13,322 nt of DNA from Clostridia bacterium. GTDB lineage: Bacteria > Bacillota > Clostridia > Lachnospirales > Cellulosilyticaceae. Location: NCBI GenBank assembly GCA_029256345.1, contig JAQSYC010000071.1, positions 1 to 13,322 on the forward strand, read 5' to 3'. How positions within the stretch are numbered: the stretch's first letter is position 1; each line of letters begins with the position of its first letter. The position numbers and the translations under genes are program-made. Shown piece by piece: positions 4,647-12,485 of this stretch. Under the pieces are notes generated by a model. It saw only the letters and a list, made by a program, of their open reading frames with translations. It was not told the DNA's origin and did no database searches.

Positions 4647-5783
4647 ATGGATAAATTACAGACTGCCAGAGAGCATTTCAGTAAACTAGTTGAAGAACAA
4701 TTAGCGCGCGTTGCAAAAATGAAGGAAGATACAGGGGTTGTTGACTACGCTAAGCTTGATAAAATTATTATTGGATGCTGCGGTGGTGACGGTATCGGTC
4801 CGGCTATTACGTTAGAAGCGGAGAGAGTACTCCGTGCAGTTCTAAAAGAAGAAGTTGAAAACGGAAAGATAGAGTTTAGACAAATTGAAGGACTTACAAT
4901 CGAAAATCGTATTGCTGTTAATAAAGCAATACCAGACGATGTATTAGCAGAAATTAAAGCATGTCATATTATCTTAAAGGGACCAACAACAACCCCAAGT
5001 AAGGGAGATGGCCCTAATATTGAAAGTGCGAATGTAGCAATGAGAAGAGAATTAGACCTTTTTGCAAATGTAAGACCGGTGTCTGTACCTGAAGAAGGGA
5101 TTGACTGGACATTTTTCCGTGAAAATACTGAGGGTGAATATGCCTTAGGCAGCAAGGGTATTATGATTGATGAAGATATGTCTTTTGATTTTAAAGTGAT
5201 TACAACTCAGGGAACAAGAAGAATTGCGCAGGCAGCCTTTGATTTTGCTCAAAAAAATGGCAAAAAGCATGTGGCTATTATTACTAAGGCAAATATACTT
5301 AAGAAAACGGATGGTAAATTCTTAGACATTTGTTATGATGTTGCAAAAGATTATCCAGATATTCAAGCTGATGATTGGTTTGTAGATATTATATCTGCTA
5401 ACCTTATTAATGAGAAAGTTAGAAATCAGTATGAAGTTTTTGTGCTGCCTAATTTATATGGCGATATTATTACTGATGAAGCGGCCCAAATCCAAGGTGG
5501 TGTGGGAACAGCAGGCAGCGCAAATGTCGGGAACAAGTATGCTATGTTTGAAGCGATTCACGGCAGTGCGCCAAGAATGTTAGAAACAGGCAGACAAATA
5601 TATGCCAACCCAGCAAGCATGATTAAAGCGGCAGAACTATTACTTCGTCATATAGGTCATGCTCAAAAAGCAGATCAAGTATTAAAAGCGCTTAAAGCAG
5701 CAAATGATACAATTAAAATGACAGGCAGAAGTGATGGCGCAACAGGAGCTGAGTTTGCTAACTGTGTGATCAGTAACTTATAA
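4647..5783 (+). CDS. Isocitrate dehydrogenase-like protein (isocitrate/isopropylmalate dehydrogenase family)
   Basis: A 378-residue beta-decarboxylating dehydrogenase, predicted to oxidise isocitrate to 2-oxoglutarate and CO2. Motifs are GDGIGP (47-52), the substrate loop SANVAMRRELDLFANVRPV, RENTEGEY (158-165, catalytic Tyr), TKAN with Lys214, GDIITDE with Asp273 and Asp277 for the metal, and HGSAP (305-309) in the coenzyme loop. About 37 residues precede the first beta strand, longer than in LeuB. The residues after HGSAP are Arg-Met instead of the Asp-Ile usual in NAD enzymes or Lys-Tyr of E. coli Icd, so coenzyme choice is unclear. AGGAGG (4633-4638) fixes the start. Pairing with the Re-citrate synthase-like gene favours isocitrate over isopropylmalate or homoisocitrate. 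No aconitase gene lies between them. A strong terminator follows. Confidence 0.8.
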   Translation: MDKLQTAREHFSKLVEEQLARVAKMKEDTGVVDYAKLDKIIIGCCGGDGIGPAITLEAERVLRAVLKEEVENGKIEFRQIEGLTIENRIAVNKAIPDDVLAEIKACHIILKGPTTTPSKGDGPNIESANVAMRRELDLFANVRPVSVPEEGIDWTFFRENTEGEYALGSKGIMIDEDMSFDFKVITTQGTRRIAQAAFDFAQKNGKKHVAIITKANILKKTDGKFLDICYDVAKDYPDIQADDWFVDIISANLINEKVRNQYEVFVLPNLYGDIITDEAAQIQGGVGTAGSANVGNKYAMFEAIHGSAPRMLETGRQIYANPASMIKAAELLLRHIGHAQKADQVLKALKAANDTIKMTGRSDGATGAEFANCVISNL

Positions 5784-5797
5784 AATAAAGTGAACCA

Positions 5798-5829
5798 GCC
5801 AACAGATTTTTGAATCTGTTGGCTTTTTT
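5798..5829 (+). terminator. Intrinsic terminator of the citrate synthase/isocitrate dehydrogenase unit
   Basis: GCCAACAGATT (5798-5808), loop TTTG, AATCTGTTGGC (5813-5823), then T6. The 11-bp stem is perfect, and it begins 14 bases after the stop codon. Confidence 0.95.
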
Positions 5830-5870
5830 AATTAGTTCATTTTTAAGGATATTTTTAGATTTTTTTGGGA

Positions 5871-5899
5871 TTGAGAAATAAGGTGTAAAGATCTAAAAT
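5871..5899 (+). promoter_or_regulatory. Candidate sigma-A promoter of the ABC transporter operon
   Basis: TTGAGA (5871-5876), a 17-base spacer and TAAAAT (5894-5899), each one base from consensus. The start site would be near 5906, leaving a leader of about 54 bases before the ATG at 5960. A control site for the downstream response regulator might lie around here, but I see no clear direct repeat. Confidence 0.6.
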
Positions 5900-5959
5900 T
5901 TAATTAAGTTAAGTTATACCATACAAAAATCTTAGCTTTATAAAAACGGGGGGTTATAT

Positions 5960-7036
5960 ATGAAGAGAATATTTGGGCTTTTTATGGCCGCTATGCTGAT
6001 GACGACAGTATTTGCGGGATGCAGTAGCAAAGAAGTGCCAGGGACAGTGGCAAAAACGCAGGATGAACAGTCAAGTTCAAAGGCCGAAACACCAGAAACG
6101 ACAGCTTCAAAAAATCTGGTCATTTATTGTCCACATCCGCTTGAATTTATCAATCCACTGGTGAGTGAATTTGAAACTCAGACAGGTGTTTCGGTAGAAG
6201 TGGTAGCAGCTGGTACAGGAGAACTTTTAAAAAGAGTGGAAGCAGAACAAGGTAATCCGCTAGGTGATATTTTTTGGGGAGGGTCTTTATCAACTATGGA
6301 GCCGCAACAAAGCCTTTTTGAGAACTATCAATCAATTAATGAAGAGTATGTGTTTGATGATATGAAAAATGTTGAAGGGCCTCTAACAAGATTTACAAAC
6401 ATACCAAGTGTTATTATGGTCAATAAAAACCTAATAGGCGATATCAAAATCGAAGGTTATGAAGATCTCTTAAACCCTGCATTAAAAGGCAAAATAGCAC
6501 ACTGTGATCCTTCAAAATCTTCCTCTTCTTTCGAACATCTTATTAATATGCTTTATGCGATGGGGCAAGGTGATCCAGAAAAAGGATGGGATTATGTCAA
6601 AAAATTGTGTGAGAATCTTGATGGCAAATTATTAAGCGGTTCATCAGCAGTTTATAAAGGGGTAGCAGACGGCGAATACACAGTGGGTCTTACCTTTGAG
6701 GAAGGCGGAGCAAAATACGTAGCAGACGGTGCGCCAGTGGAACTGGTTTATATGGAAGAAGGCGTTATTTCTAAACCAGATGGGATATATATTATTAAAG
6801 AATCTAAAAATATGGAGAATGCCAAAAAGTTTATAGACTTTATTACAGGAAAGGATGCTCAAACTATTATTATTGAGCAGCTTAACAGACGTTCAGTAAG
6901 AAAAGATGTTGCAGCGCCTAATGGATTAAAGAAAATAGAAGACATTCATTTGATTTACGATGACCAAGAAGTAGTTGTCGCTAAGAAACAAGAGTGGTTG
7001 GATAAATTTAAAGATATTTTTATAGATGTACAATAA
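5960..7036 (+). CDS. ABC transporter substrate-binding lipoprotein (AfuA/FbpA-type)
   Basis: A 358-residue extracytoplasmic solute-binding protein. The signal peptide ends in the lipobox FAGC with lipidated Cys21, followed by a Ser/Thr/Glu-rich tether to about residue 50. The mature domain (NLVIYCPHPLEFINPLVSEF..., then GTGELLKRVEAEQGNPLGDIFWGG) belongs to the Fe(III)/AfuA-type binding-protein group (COG1840-like). The adjacent-tyrosine iron ligand pair of FbpA proteins is absent, and a serine-rich loop (DPSKSSSSFEHL) is present instead. Members of this group also carry hexose phosphates (AfuA), 2-aminoethylphosphonate or thiamine, so the ligand is open. A GGGGGG ribosome site (5948-5953) supports the start. 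It is the first gene of the transporter operon, separated from the ATPase gene by a hairpin. Confidence 0.88.
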   Translation: MKRIFGLFMAAMLMTTVFAGCSSKEVPGTVAKTQDEQSSSKAETPETTASKNLVIYCPHPLEFINPLVSEFETQTGVSVEVVAAGTGELLKRVEAEQGNPLGDIFWGGSLSTMEPQQSLFENYQSINEEYVFDDMKNVEGPLTRFTNIPSVIMVNKNLIGDIKIEGYEDLLNPALKGKIAHCDPSKSSSSFEHLINMLYAMGQGDPEKGWDYVKKLCENLDGKLLSGSSAVYKGVADGEYTVGLTFEEGGAKYVADGAPVELVYMEEGVISKPDGIYIIKESKNMENAKKFIDFITGKDAQTIIIEQLNRRSVRKDVAAPNGLKKIEDIHLIYDDQEVVVAKKQEWLDKFKDIFIDVQ

Positions 7037-7061
7037 TATTTGAAATAAAAATCACATTTTA

Positions 7062-7090
7062 AGCCCACAACGCAACGCTGGTTGTGGGCT
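7062..7090 (+). promoter_or_regulatory. Intercistronic hairpin between binding protein and ATPase genes
   Basis: AGCCCACAAC (7062-7071), loop GCAACGCTG, GTTGTGGGCT (7081-7090): a perfect 10-bp stem with six G-C pairs, 25 bases after the stop of the binding-protein gene. It lacks a proper U-tract (CATTTAAT follows), so it is more likely a partial terminator or an RNA-stabilising stem that raises binding protein over the membrane parts. This is common in ABC import operons. Confidence 0.75.
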
Positions 7091-7112
7091 CATTTAATAA
7101 GGGGGAATCAAT

Positions 7113-8231
7113 ATGAGCGTTTCAATTAATGTAGAGAATGTAATTAAAAAATATGGTGAAAATGTAGTTATTCCAGATTTGTCTGTTGAAATAAAAAATG
7201 GTGAGTTTTTTACACTTTTAGGACCATCTGGCTGTGGAAAGACGACACTGCTTAGGATGATAGCAGGTTTTAATACGATCGAGGGAGGGACTATAAAATT
7301 TGATGATACAGTCATTAATGATATTGCAGCCCATAAACGCAATATTGGGATGGTGTTTCAAAACTATGCTATATTTCCACATTTGACAGTCAGACAAAAT
7401 GTGGAGTACGGATTAAAATTAAGGAAACTAAGTAAAGTAGATATGAAGGAACGGACAGATAAAATTTTGGAGGTAGTTAAAATTACAGCCTACCAGGAGC
7501 GGTTACCTGAGAAATTATCAGGGGGACAGCAGCAAAGAGTTGCATTAGCGAGAGCAATTGTTATTCATCCCAGTGTTTTATTAATGGATGAACCTTTATC
7601 TAATCTCGATGCAAAATTAAGAGTTGAGATGCGCAGTGCCATAAGAGATGTTCAAAAAAAGGTAGGTATTACGACAGTTTATGTTACCCATGACCAAGAG
7701 GAAGCACTGGCAATTTCAGATAGGATAGCCGTTATGAAAGACGGTGTTATCCAGCAAATTGGCAAACCGCATCATATTTATGAGCGGCCAACTAATATAT
7801 TTGTGTCCACCTTCATAGGTCATTCTAATTTATTTGAGGGAGTACTGTATATAAATGAACAAGGTAGTTATATAACATTTCAAAATGGGTATAAACTTCA
7901 GATGCCTAATAACCTGTCCAAAGAAATGACACAAAAACCAATTATTATCTCAGTGAGACCTGAGGAGTTCTCAATCGATCCTAAGGGACTCTTGGTGAAA
8001 ATTAAGAGCAGAACCTTTTTGGGTAAATATGTTAATTATGAATTAGAGTTTGCTGAAGGCATGATAAAAACAGGACAGTCAACTATAGAATTTTCTCAAG
8101 ATATTGGGCATGCAGAAAAAACTTATGAGGTAGGAGAAGAAATAAGACTCGCACCTAACCCTAATAAAATCAATATCTTTACTCAAGATGGTTCAAGAAA
8201 TTTAATGGGGGAGGCAAAGCTGTATGAATAA
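7113..8231 (+). CDS. ABC transporter ATP-binding protein (FbpC/AfuC/PotA-type)
   Basis: A 372-residue ATPase that powers import from the cytoplasmic face. Residues 1 to about 240 form the nucleotide-binding domain: Walker A GPSGCGKTT (37-45), Q-loop Gln83 in FQNYAIFPHLTV, signature LSGGQQQR (135-142), Walker B LLMDEP with Asp159 and Glu160, and switch His193 in VTHDQEEA. The remaining C-terminal part (about 290-370) is the TOBE-type domain usual in the Fbp/Afu/Pot/Mal branch. All catalytic residues are present. The start has GGGGG at 7101-7105, eight bases before ATG. Its last eight bases overlap the permease start, so translation is probably coupled. Substrate cannot be read from the ATPase. 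Confidence 0.93.
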   Translation: MSVSINVENVIKKYGENVVIPDLSVEIKNGEFFTLLGPSGCGKTTLLRMIAGFNTIEGGTIKFDDTVINDIAAHKRNIGMVFQNYAIFPHLTVRQNVEYGLKLRKLSKVDMKERTDKILEVVKITAYQERLPEKLSGGQQQRVALARAIVIHPSVLLMDEPLSNLDAKLRVEMRSAIRDVQKKVGITTVYVTHDQEEALAISDRIAVMKDGVIQQIGKPHHIYERPTNIFVSTFIGHSNLFEGVLYINEQGSYITFQNGYKLQMPNNLSKEMTQKPIIISVRPEEFSIDPKGLLVKIKSRTFLGKYVNYELEFAEGMIKTGQSTIEFSQDIGHAEKTYEVGEEIRLAPNPNKINIFTQDGSRNLMGEAKLYE

Positions 8232-9879
8232 ACGCCAATATAAACTTGATTTTTGGAGTCTAACGACATGGGTTATTATGGGAGTCTTTGTGTTATTCAT
8301 GGTGTATCCTTTAATGTCGCTTTTTATAAGTGCATTTAAAGATCCAACTACAGGGGTTTTTACGTTAGGGAATTTTATAAAATTTTTCGAGAAAAAATAT
8401 TATTATCAATCCATGCTCAATAGTTTTAGTGTAACAATCTGTGTCACACTGTTGGCTATTATGATTGGAGCACCATTAGCCTACTTTATGACCAGTTATC
8501 ACATAAAAGGAAAAGGTATTATAGAAATACTGGTTATTATTTCAATGCTCTCACCACCTTTTATAGGGGCCTACTCCTGGGTACTGCTTGGGGGTAGAAG
8601 TGGTGTCATTACTAAATTTTTATCCGATTTATTTGGTGTTCAAATGCCTTCTGTATATGGTTTTGGAGGAATTTTACTGGTTTTTACGCTTAAGCTTTAT
8701 CCGTTTATCTATTTGTATGTATCGGGGGCCTTAAAAAAGATAGATGTGTCATTAAGTGAGGCTGCGGAAAGTCTAGGATGTAACAGCTATAGAAAAGTTA
8801 TCACCATTATACTGCCGCTGATATTACCAACTATTTTAGCAGGATCACTACTGGTCTTCATGAATGCACTTGCAGATTTTGGAACGCCTATGCTGATTGG
8901 AGAGGGATATAATGTTATGCCTGTGCTTATTTATTCAGAATTTATAAGTGAGGTAGGTGGGCAGGCTAATTTTGCCGCAGCGATGGCAACCATAATGGTT
9001 TTAATAACAGCGTTGTTATTTATCGCACAAAAATATGTGGTTAATAGAAAATCTTTTACAATGAGTTCATTAAGACCGATACAAGCTAAAAAAATATCAG
9101 GTATAAAAGGTTTATGTGTCCATGCCTTTATTTATATAGTGATACTGCTAGCGATCATACCACAACTAACAGTTATTTATACGTCCTTTCTAAAAACCAA
9201 AGGCTCTATGTTTGTACCCGGATTTTCTTTAAGAAGTTATCAAACAGTATTTAAAAACCTCGGGAAAGCTATTATGAATACTTATTTATATGGTTTAATA
9301 GCTATTATAATCATCATTGTTTTAGGGATGTTTATTGCTTATATTTCTACTAGAAGAAAAAATATTTTAACCTCCGCTATTGATTCCATAACAATGTTTC
9401 CTTATATTATACCGGGTTCTGTGCTGGGTATTACCCTATTGCTGGCGTTTAATAAAAGACCTTTGCTTTTGAGCGGAAGTTTTTTAATCATTATTATAGC
9501 CTATGTGATAAGGCGCTTGCCGTACACACTGCGTTCCAGTGCAGCTATATTATACCAAATCAGCCCAAGTATGGAAGAGTCCTCTATTAGTCTGGGGTAT
9601 TCACCAGTTAGAACCTTTTTTAAAGTAACAGCTGTTATGATGATGCCGGGAGTTTTGGCGGGAGCTATTCTAAGCTGGATTACAGTCATTAATGAATTAA
9701 GTGCTTCAATTATATTATATACCGGAAATACAAAAACAATGTCGGTTTCTATATATACAGAGGTCATTCGTGCAAGCTATGGAACAGCAGCGGCATTATC
9801 AACGATACTTACATTAACAACTGTTATTTCGTTACTTGTATTCTTTAAGATTTCGGGTAATAAGGAAATCAACTTATAA
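8224..9879 (+). CDS. ABC transporter permease, two fused halves (FbpB/AfuB-type)
   Basis: A 551-residue integral membrane protein with two permease domains in tandem, each of about six helices, as in FbpB, AfuB and ThiP. Each half carries an EAA-type cytoplasmic loop that contacts the ATPase: EAAESLGCNSYRKVITIILP (from Glu179) in the first half, and EESSISLGYSPVRTFFKV (from Glu451) in the second, which is more divergent (no EAA triplet, no Leu-Pro end). The N-terminal helix starts near residue 16. The join between halves is near residues 270-300 (around KYVVNRKSFTMSS). It overlaps the ATPase gene by eight bases, and its ribosome site GGGGGAGG (8207-8214) lies inside that gene. One fused chain fills both permease places, so the importer is complete with its two neighbours. 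Confidence 0.92.
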   Translation: MNKRQYKLDFWSLTTWVIMGVFVLFMVYPLMSLFISAFKDPTTGVFTLGNFIKFFEKKYYYQSMLNSFSVTICVTLLAIMIGAPLAYFMTSYHIKGKGIIEILVIISMLSPPFIGAYSWVLLGGRSGVITKFLSDLFGVQMPSVYGFGGILLVFTLKLYPFIYLYVSGALKKIDVSLSEAAESLGCNSYRKVITIILPLILPTILAGSLLVFMNALADFGTPMLIGEGYNVMPVLIYSEFISEVGGQANFAAAMATIMVLITALLFIAQKYVVNRKSFTMSSLRPIQAKKISGIKGLCVHAFIYIVILLAIIPQLTVIYTSFLKTKGSMFVPGFSLRSYQTVFKNLGKAIMNTYLYGLIAIIIIIVLGMFIAYISTRRKNILTSAIDSITMFPYIIPGSVLGITLLLAFNKRPLLLSGSFLIIIIAYVIRRLPYTLRSSAAILYQISPSMEESSISLGYSPVRTFFKVTAVMMMPGVLAGAILSWITVINELSASIILYTGNTKTMSVSIYTEVIRASYGTAAALSTILTLTTVISLLVFFKISGNKEINL

Positions 9880-9888
9880 GGTGAAAAG

Positions 9889-9917
9889 ATGACAATCAAC
9901 AAATAATTTAATATAAT
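9889..9917 (+). promoter_or_regulatory. Sigma-A promoter of the two-component system
   Basis: ATGACA (9889-9894), a 17-base spacer and TATAAT (9912-9917): a perfect -10 and a one-mismatch -35 at ideal spacing in the 66-base gap after the permease. The transcript would start near 9924, about 22 bases before the kinase ATG. This allows basal kinase/regulator expression independent of the transporter promoter; read-through from upstream is also possible, as no terminator is seen. Confidence 0.65.
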
Positions 9918-9945
9918 TAAATAAAAGATTAATTAGGGGGCATAC

Positions 9946-11652
9946 ATGAATAATCAAGGGCATAATGAATTTAAAGATGACATTAGAAAAACCTTTGTGT
10001 TTTATGCGCTTGGACCTATTATAATCACGACATTTGTAAGCTATTTGGCAGCCTTTTTTATCTGGAATAGTGCGATTATTTATCAGACGAAGGAGAGTAA
10101 TGAAAATATCGCTTCAAAGATGCAGCATACAATATCCCTTTTTATTGATAAGACAAATGAAATAGCTGTTAGCGATAGTTTTTATAAAATGTTAAGCTAT
10201 GTGCAGGAAAGAAGAGAAGTGTATCAAGAACTTTATGCTTTTACCAATAAAATAGAAGAAAAAAGTGATTTCTATATACTGGATAATCATATGAGTATTT
10301 TAGCAGGAAGTCGACAAAGTATCCCGAGTTTTATACCAAAGGATAGCAGCCTGTCTTGGGGATTTGTAAATCGCATGAAGCAAAATCCGTACGAAGTTGT
10401 TTTTGAATGCAATAAAGTTTATAAAGAAAATTTAAAGATGACAGAGCTTATTATCGGGAGAGCTATTACAGACAAGGAAGAAATACAAGGTTATATAGTT
10501 TTTGTTCTCTATGGAGAGGAGTTTGTGAAATCAATAGGGAGTTCACAAACTCAAGTGGTTGTTACAGATAAATACGATAATATATTTTTAGCGACTACGC
10601 CTGTATATGGCAATTTTCTAGATAAGTTAAGACAAGAGTTTAAAGCAGCTAATGGCTATATGCGGACAGAAAAAGAAAGGTATTATGCTTTAAAAGCAGT
10701 TATATTAGGAAATAAACTTTGTATCTATACAATAACGCCATTAGGCAACCTTTTATCGGTATTTATATGGGTTGGGGTTGCTTTTATTTTGGTATTTGCA
10801 ATGCTTATTTTTGCCATTTTTATTATTGCCAAAAAAATAGCTTCTGAAAAAACTCAAATTATAGATAAAATTGTTGACGCTTTTCAAAAGGTACAAGAAG
10901 GTAATTTAGATGTAGCACTAGATATAAAATCGTATGATGAATTTGAGATCATTGGTGAATCATACAATATGATGCTCGCCAGTATCAAAAACCTCATCAT
11001 TACAAATGAAGAAAGAGCAAGACAAACTGTTTTATCAGAGATTAAACAGCTTGAATCTCAATTTAATCCCCACTTTTTATTTAATACGCTAGAGCACATT
11101 AAGTATATGGCTAAAATGGACCCAGAGGCAGCGGGTAAGATGATTATCAATCTCTCAGAAATACTGAGGTACAGCATTAACAATAATATAAGTGATGTTA
11201 CTATCTCAGAGGATATAGAATATACTAAAAACTACTTGCAGATACAAAAATATAGGTTTTCTGACCGATTCACTTATACTATTAATATAGAAAAGGGAAC
11301 ACAAGACTGTATCATCCCTAAATTAATTATTCAGCCGATTATCGAAAATGCTATTAAATATGGTTTTGAAAACAGAGATTGTCTCGCAATACGGATAAAA
11401 GTGTGTTTTGTGGAAAAAAGACTAATTATAGTTATTTTTGATGATGGCATAGGGATGGAAGAAGGCGTCTTAAGTCATATAAAAAATCTATTAAACGATT
11501 CAACAAATAAAAGTTCTCATATTGGGTTATATAATGTCCATAGGCGTATCAAGCTTATGTATGGGAATGATTATGGCATTGATATTATAAGTGAAAGATT
11601 TGAGGGAACCGTTGTAAAAATCATATTGCCTACAAATCAAAGAGGTGAATAA
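9946..11652 (+). CDS. Membrane sensor histidine kinase (YesM/LytS-like)
   Basis: A 568-residue kinase. Membrane helix 1 is at about residues 17-40, followed by an external sensor region of about 225 residues, then helix 2 at about 269-295. A HAMP linker runs from 296 to about 350. The His-kinase domain has the phospho-acceptor His376 in FNPHFLFNTLEHI, the signature of the YesM/LytS group. The ATPase part has the N-box IENA (Asn468), the G1 box DDGIGM (499-504) and the G2 region HIGLYNVHRRI (525-535). All parts needed for autophosphorylation appear intact. The start is supported by AGGGGG at 9935-9940. The response regulator gene begins two bases after the stop. The sensor region does not show a named domain to me; its ligand is probably the solute of the adjacent importer, or the loaded binding protein itself. 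Confidence 0.93.
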   Translation: MNNQGHNEFKDDIRKTFVFYALGPIIITTFVSYLAAFFIWNSAIIYQTKESNENIASKMQHTISLFIDKTNEIAVSDSFYKMLSYVQERREVYQELYAFTNKIEEKSDFYILDNHMSILAGSRQSIPSFIPKDSSLSWGFVNRMKQNPYEVVFECNKVYKENLKMTELIIGRAITDKEEIQGYIVFVLYGEEFVKSIGSSQTQVVVTDKYDNIFLATTPVYGNFLDKLRQEFKAANGYMRTEKERYYALKAVILGNKLCIYTITPLGNLLSVFIWVGVAFILVFAMLIFAIFIIAKKIASEKTQIIDKIVDAFQKVQEGNLDVALDIKSYDEFEIIGESYNMMLASIKNLIITNEERARQTVLSEIKQLESQFNPHFLFNTLEHIKYMAKMDPEAAGKMIINLSEILRYSINNNISDVTISEDIEYTKNYLQIQKYRFSDRFTYTINIEKGTQDCIIPKLIIQPIIENAIKYGFENRDCLAIRIKVCFVEKRLIIVIFDDGIGMEEGVLSHIKNLLNDSTNKSSHIGLYNVHRRIKLMYGNDYGIDIISERFEGTVVKIILPTNQRGE

Positions 11653-11653
11653 A

Positions 11654-12457
11654 ATGATACGGGTATTAGTAGTTGAAGATGAAGATATCATAAGAAAAGG
11701 GTTTATACATACTATTAATTGGATAGCAATGGATTGCTTAGTAGTTGATGAGGCTTGTAATGGTAAAGAAGGACTGGAAAAAATACAGAAACATAGACCA
11801 GATATCGTCATAACAGATATTATTATGCCGAGAATGAATGGCATCGAGATGATCGAGGAGGCCAACGTATTATATGACTTTAAAAGTATTATTTTAACAA
11901 GCTATTCTGAATTTGAATATGCACAAAAGGCTATTAAGCTTAAGGTTTTTGAGTATCTTTTAAAGCCAGTAGATGAAGAAAAACTTTTTGAGATTATTAA
12001 TAAATTGAAAAAAGAGATTCAGCAGGAGAAAGCCTATAATGAAATTATTGAAAAAACAAAAGATAAAGATGATATACATTTTATGGATTTAGATATTTAT
12101 ATTAGGCAGGATATGCCATACAATAATTATGTTGTTGAGGCGATTCAACAAATAAAAGAAAACTATTCTCAAAAGATAAGTATAGACTTTATTGCGGAAG
12201 CACTTGGTGTCAGTGCCAGCTATCTCAGCCGAAAGTTTAAGGAAGAAACATCACAGACGTTTTTAGAAATGCTTAATAAATATCGCATTCAAAAAGCTAT
12301 TGAGCTTTTAAGAGCAGGTAATCATCGGGTTTATGAAATTTCAGAGTTAACAGGATTTAGTGATTACAAGCATTTTTGTACTGTATTTAAAAAATATACC
12401 CAAACACCACCTATGGAATTTGCTAAAAAAACTTCATTTATTATATATAAAGGCTAG
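11654..12457 (+). CDS. Response regulator with AraC-type DNA-binding domain (YesN-like)
   Basis: A 267-residue cytoplasmic regulator, partner of the kinase just upstream. The receiver domain (1 to about 120) has the acidic pair Glu8/Asp9, phospho-acceptor Asp55 in DIVITDIIMPRMNG, Thr82 in LTSYSEF and Lys104 in LLKPVD. A charged linker leads to an AraC/XylS double helix-turn-helix (about 160-262) containing SIDFIAEALGVSASYLSRKF and the family signature region ELTGFSDYKHFCTVFKKYTQ. ATG 11654 is chosen because AGAGGTG (11641-11647) is spaced six bases before it; a GTG at 11645 would lie in that ribosome site. The tight link to the kinase implies translation coupling. The likely target is the transporter promoter near 5870-5900, by family analogy with YesN. 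This regulator is shorter than YesN (about 370 residues) because the linker is short. Confidence 0.93.
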   Translation: MIRVLVVEDEDIIRKGFIHTINWIAMDCLVVDEACNGKEGLEKIQKHRPDIVITDIIMPRMNGIEMIEEANVLYDFKSIILTSYSEFEYAQKAIKLKVFEYLLKPVDEEKLFEIINKLKKEIQQEKAYNEIIEKTKDKDDIHFMDLDIYIRQDMPYNNYVVEAIQQIKENYSQKISIDFIAEALGVSASYLSRKFKEETSQTFLEMLNKYRIQKAIELLRAGNHRVYEISELTGFSDYKHFCTVFKKYTQTPPMEFAKKTSFIIYKG

Positions 12458-12485
12458 ATACTAGGAAAAAGATCGGAGGAAAAAG

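Noticed and set aside
7062..7090. Hairpin as a full intrinsic terminator
   Set aside because: The stem is strong but not followed by a U-tract, and the ATPase and permease genes downstream clearly belong with the binding protein and have no promoter that I can see of their own.
5960..9879. Iron(III) uptake system as a firm call
   Set aside because: The tyrosine pair that binds iron in FbpA is absent and I see no Fur-like site before the operon, so only the general importer class is claimed.
11645..11653. GTG start for the response regulator overlapping the kinase gene
   Set aside because: The GTG is part of the AGAGGTG ribosome site for ATG 11654.
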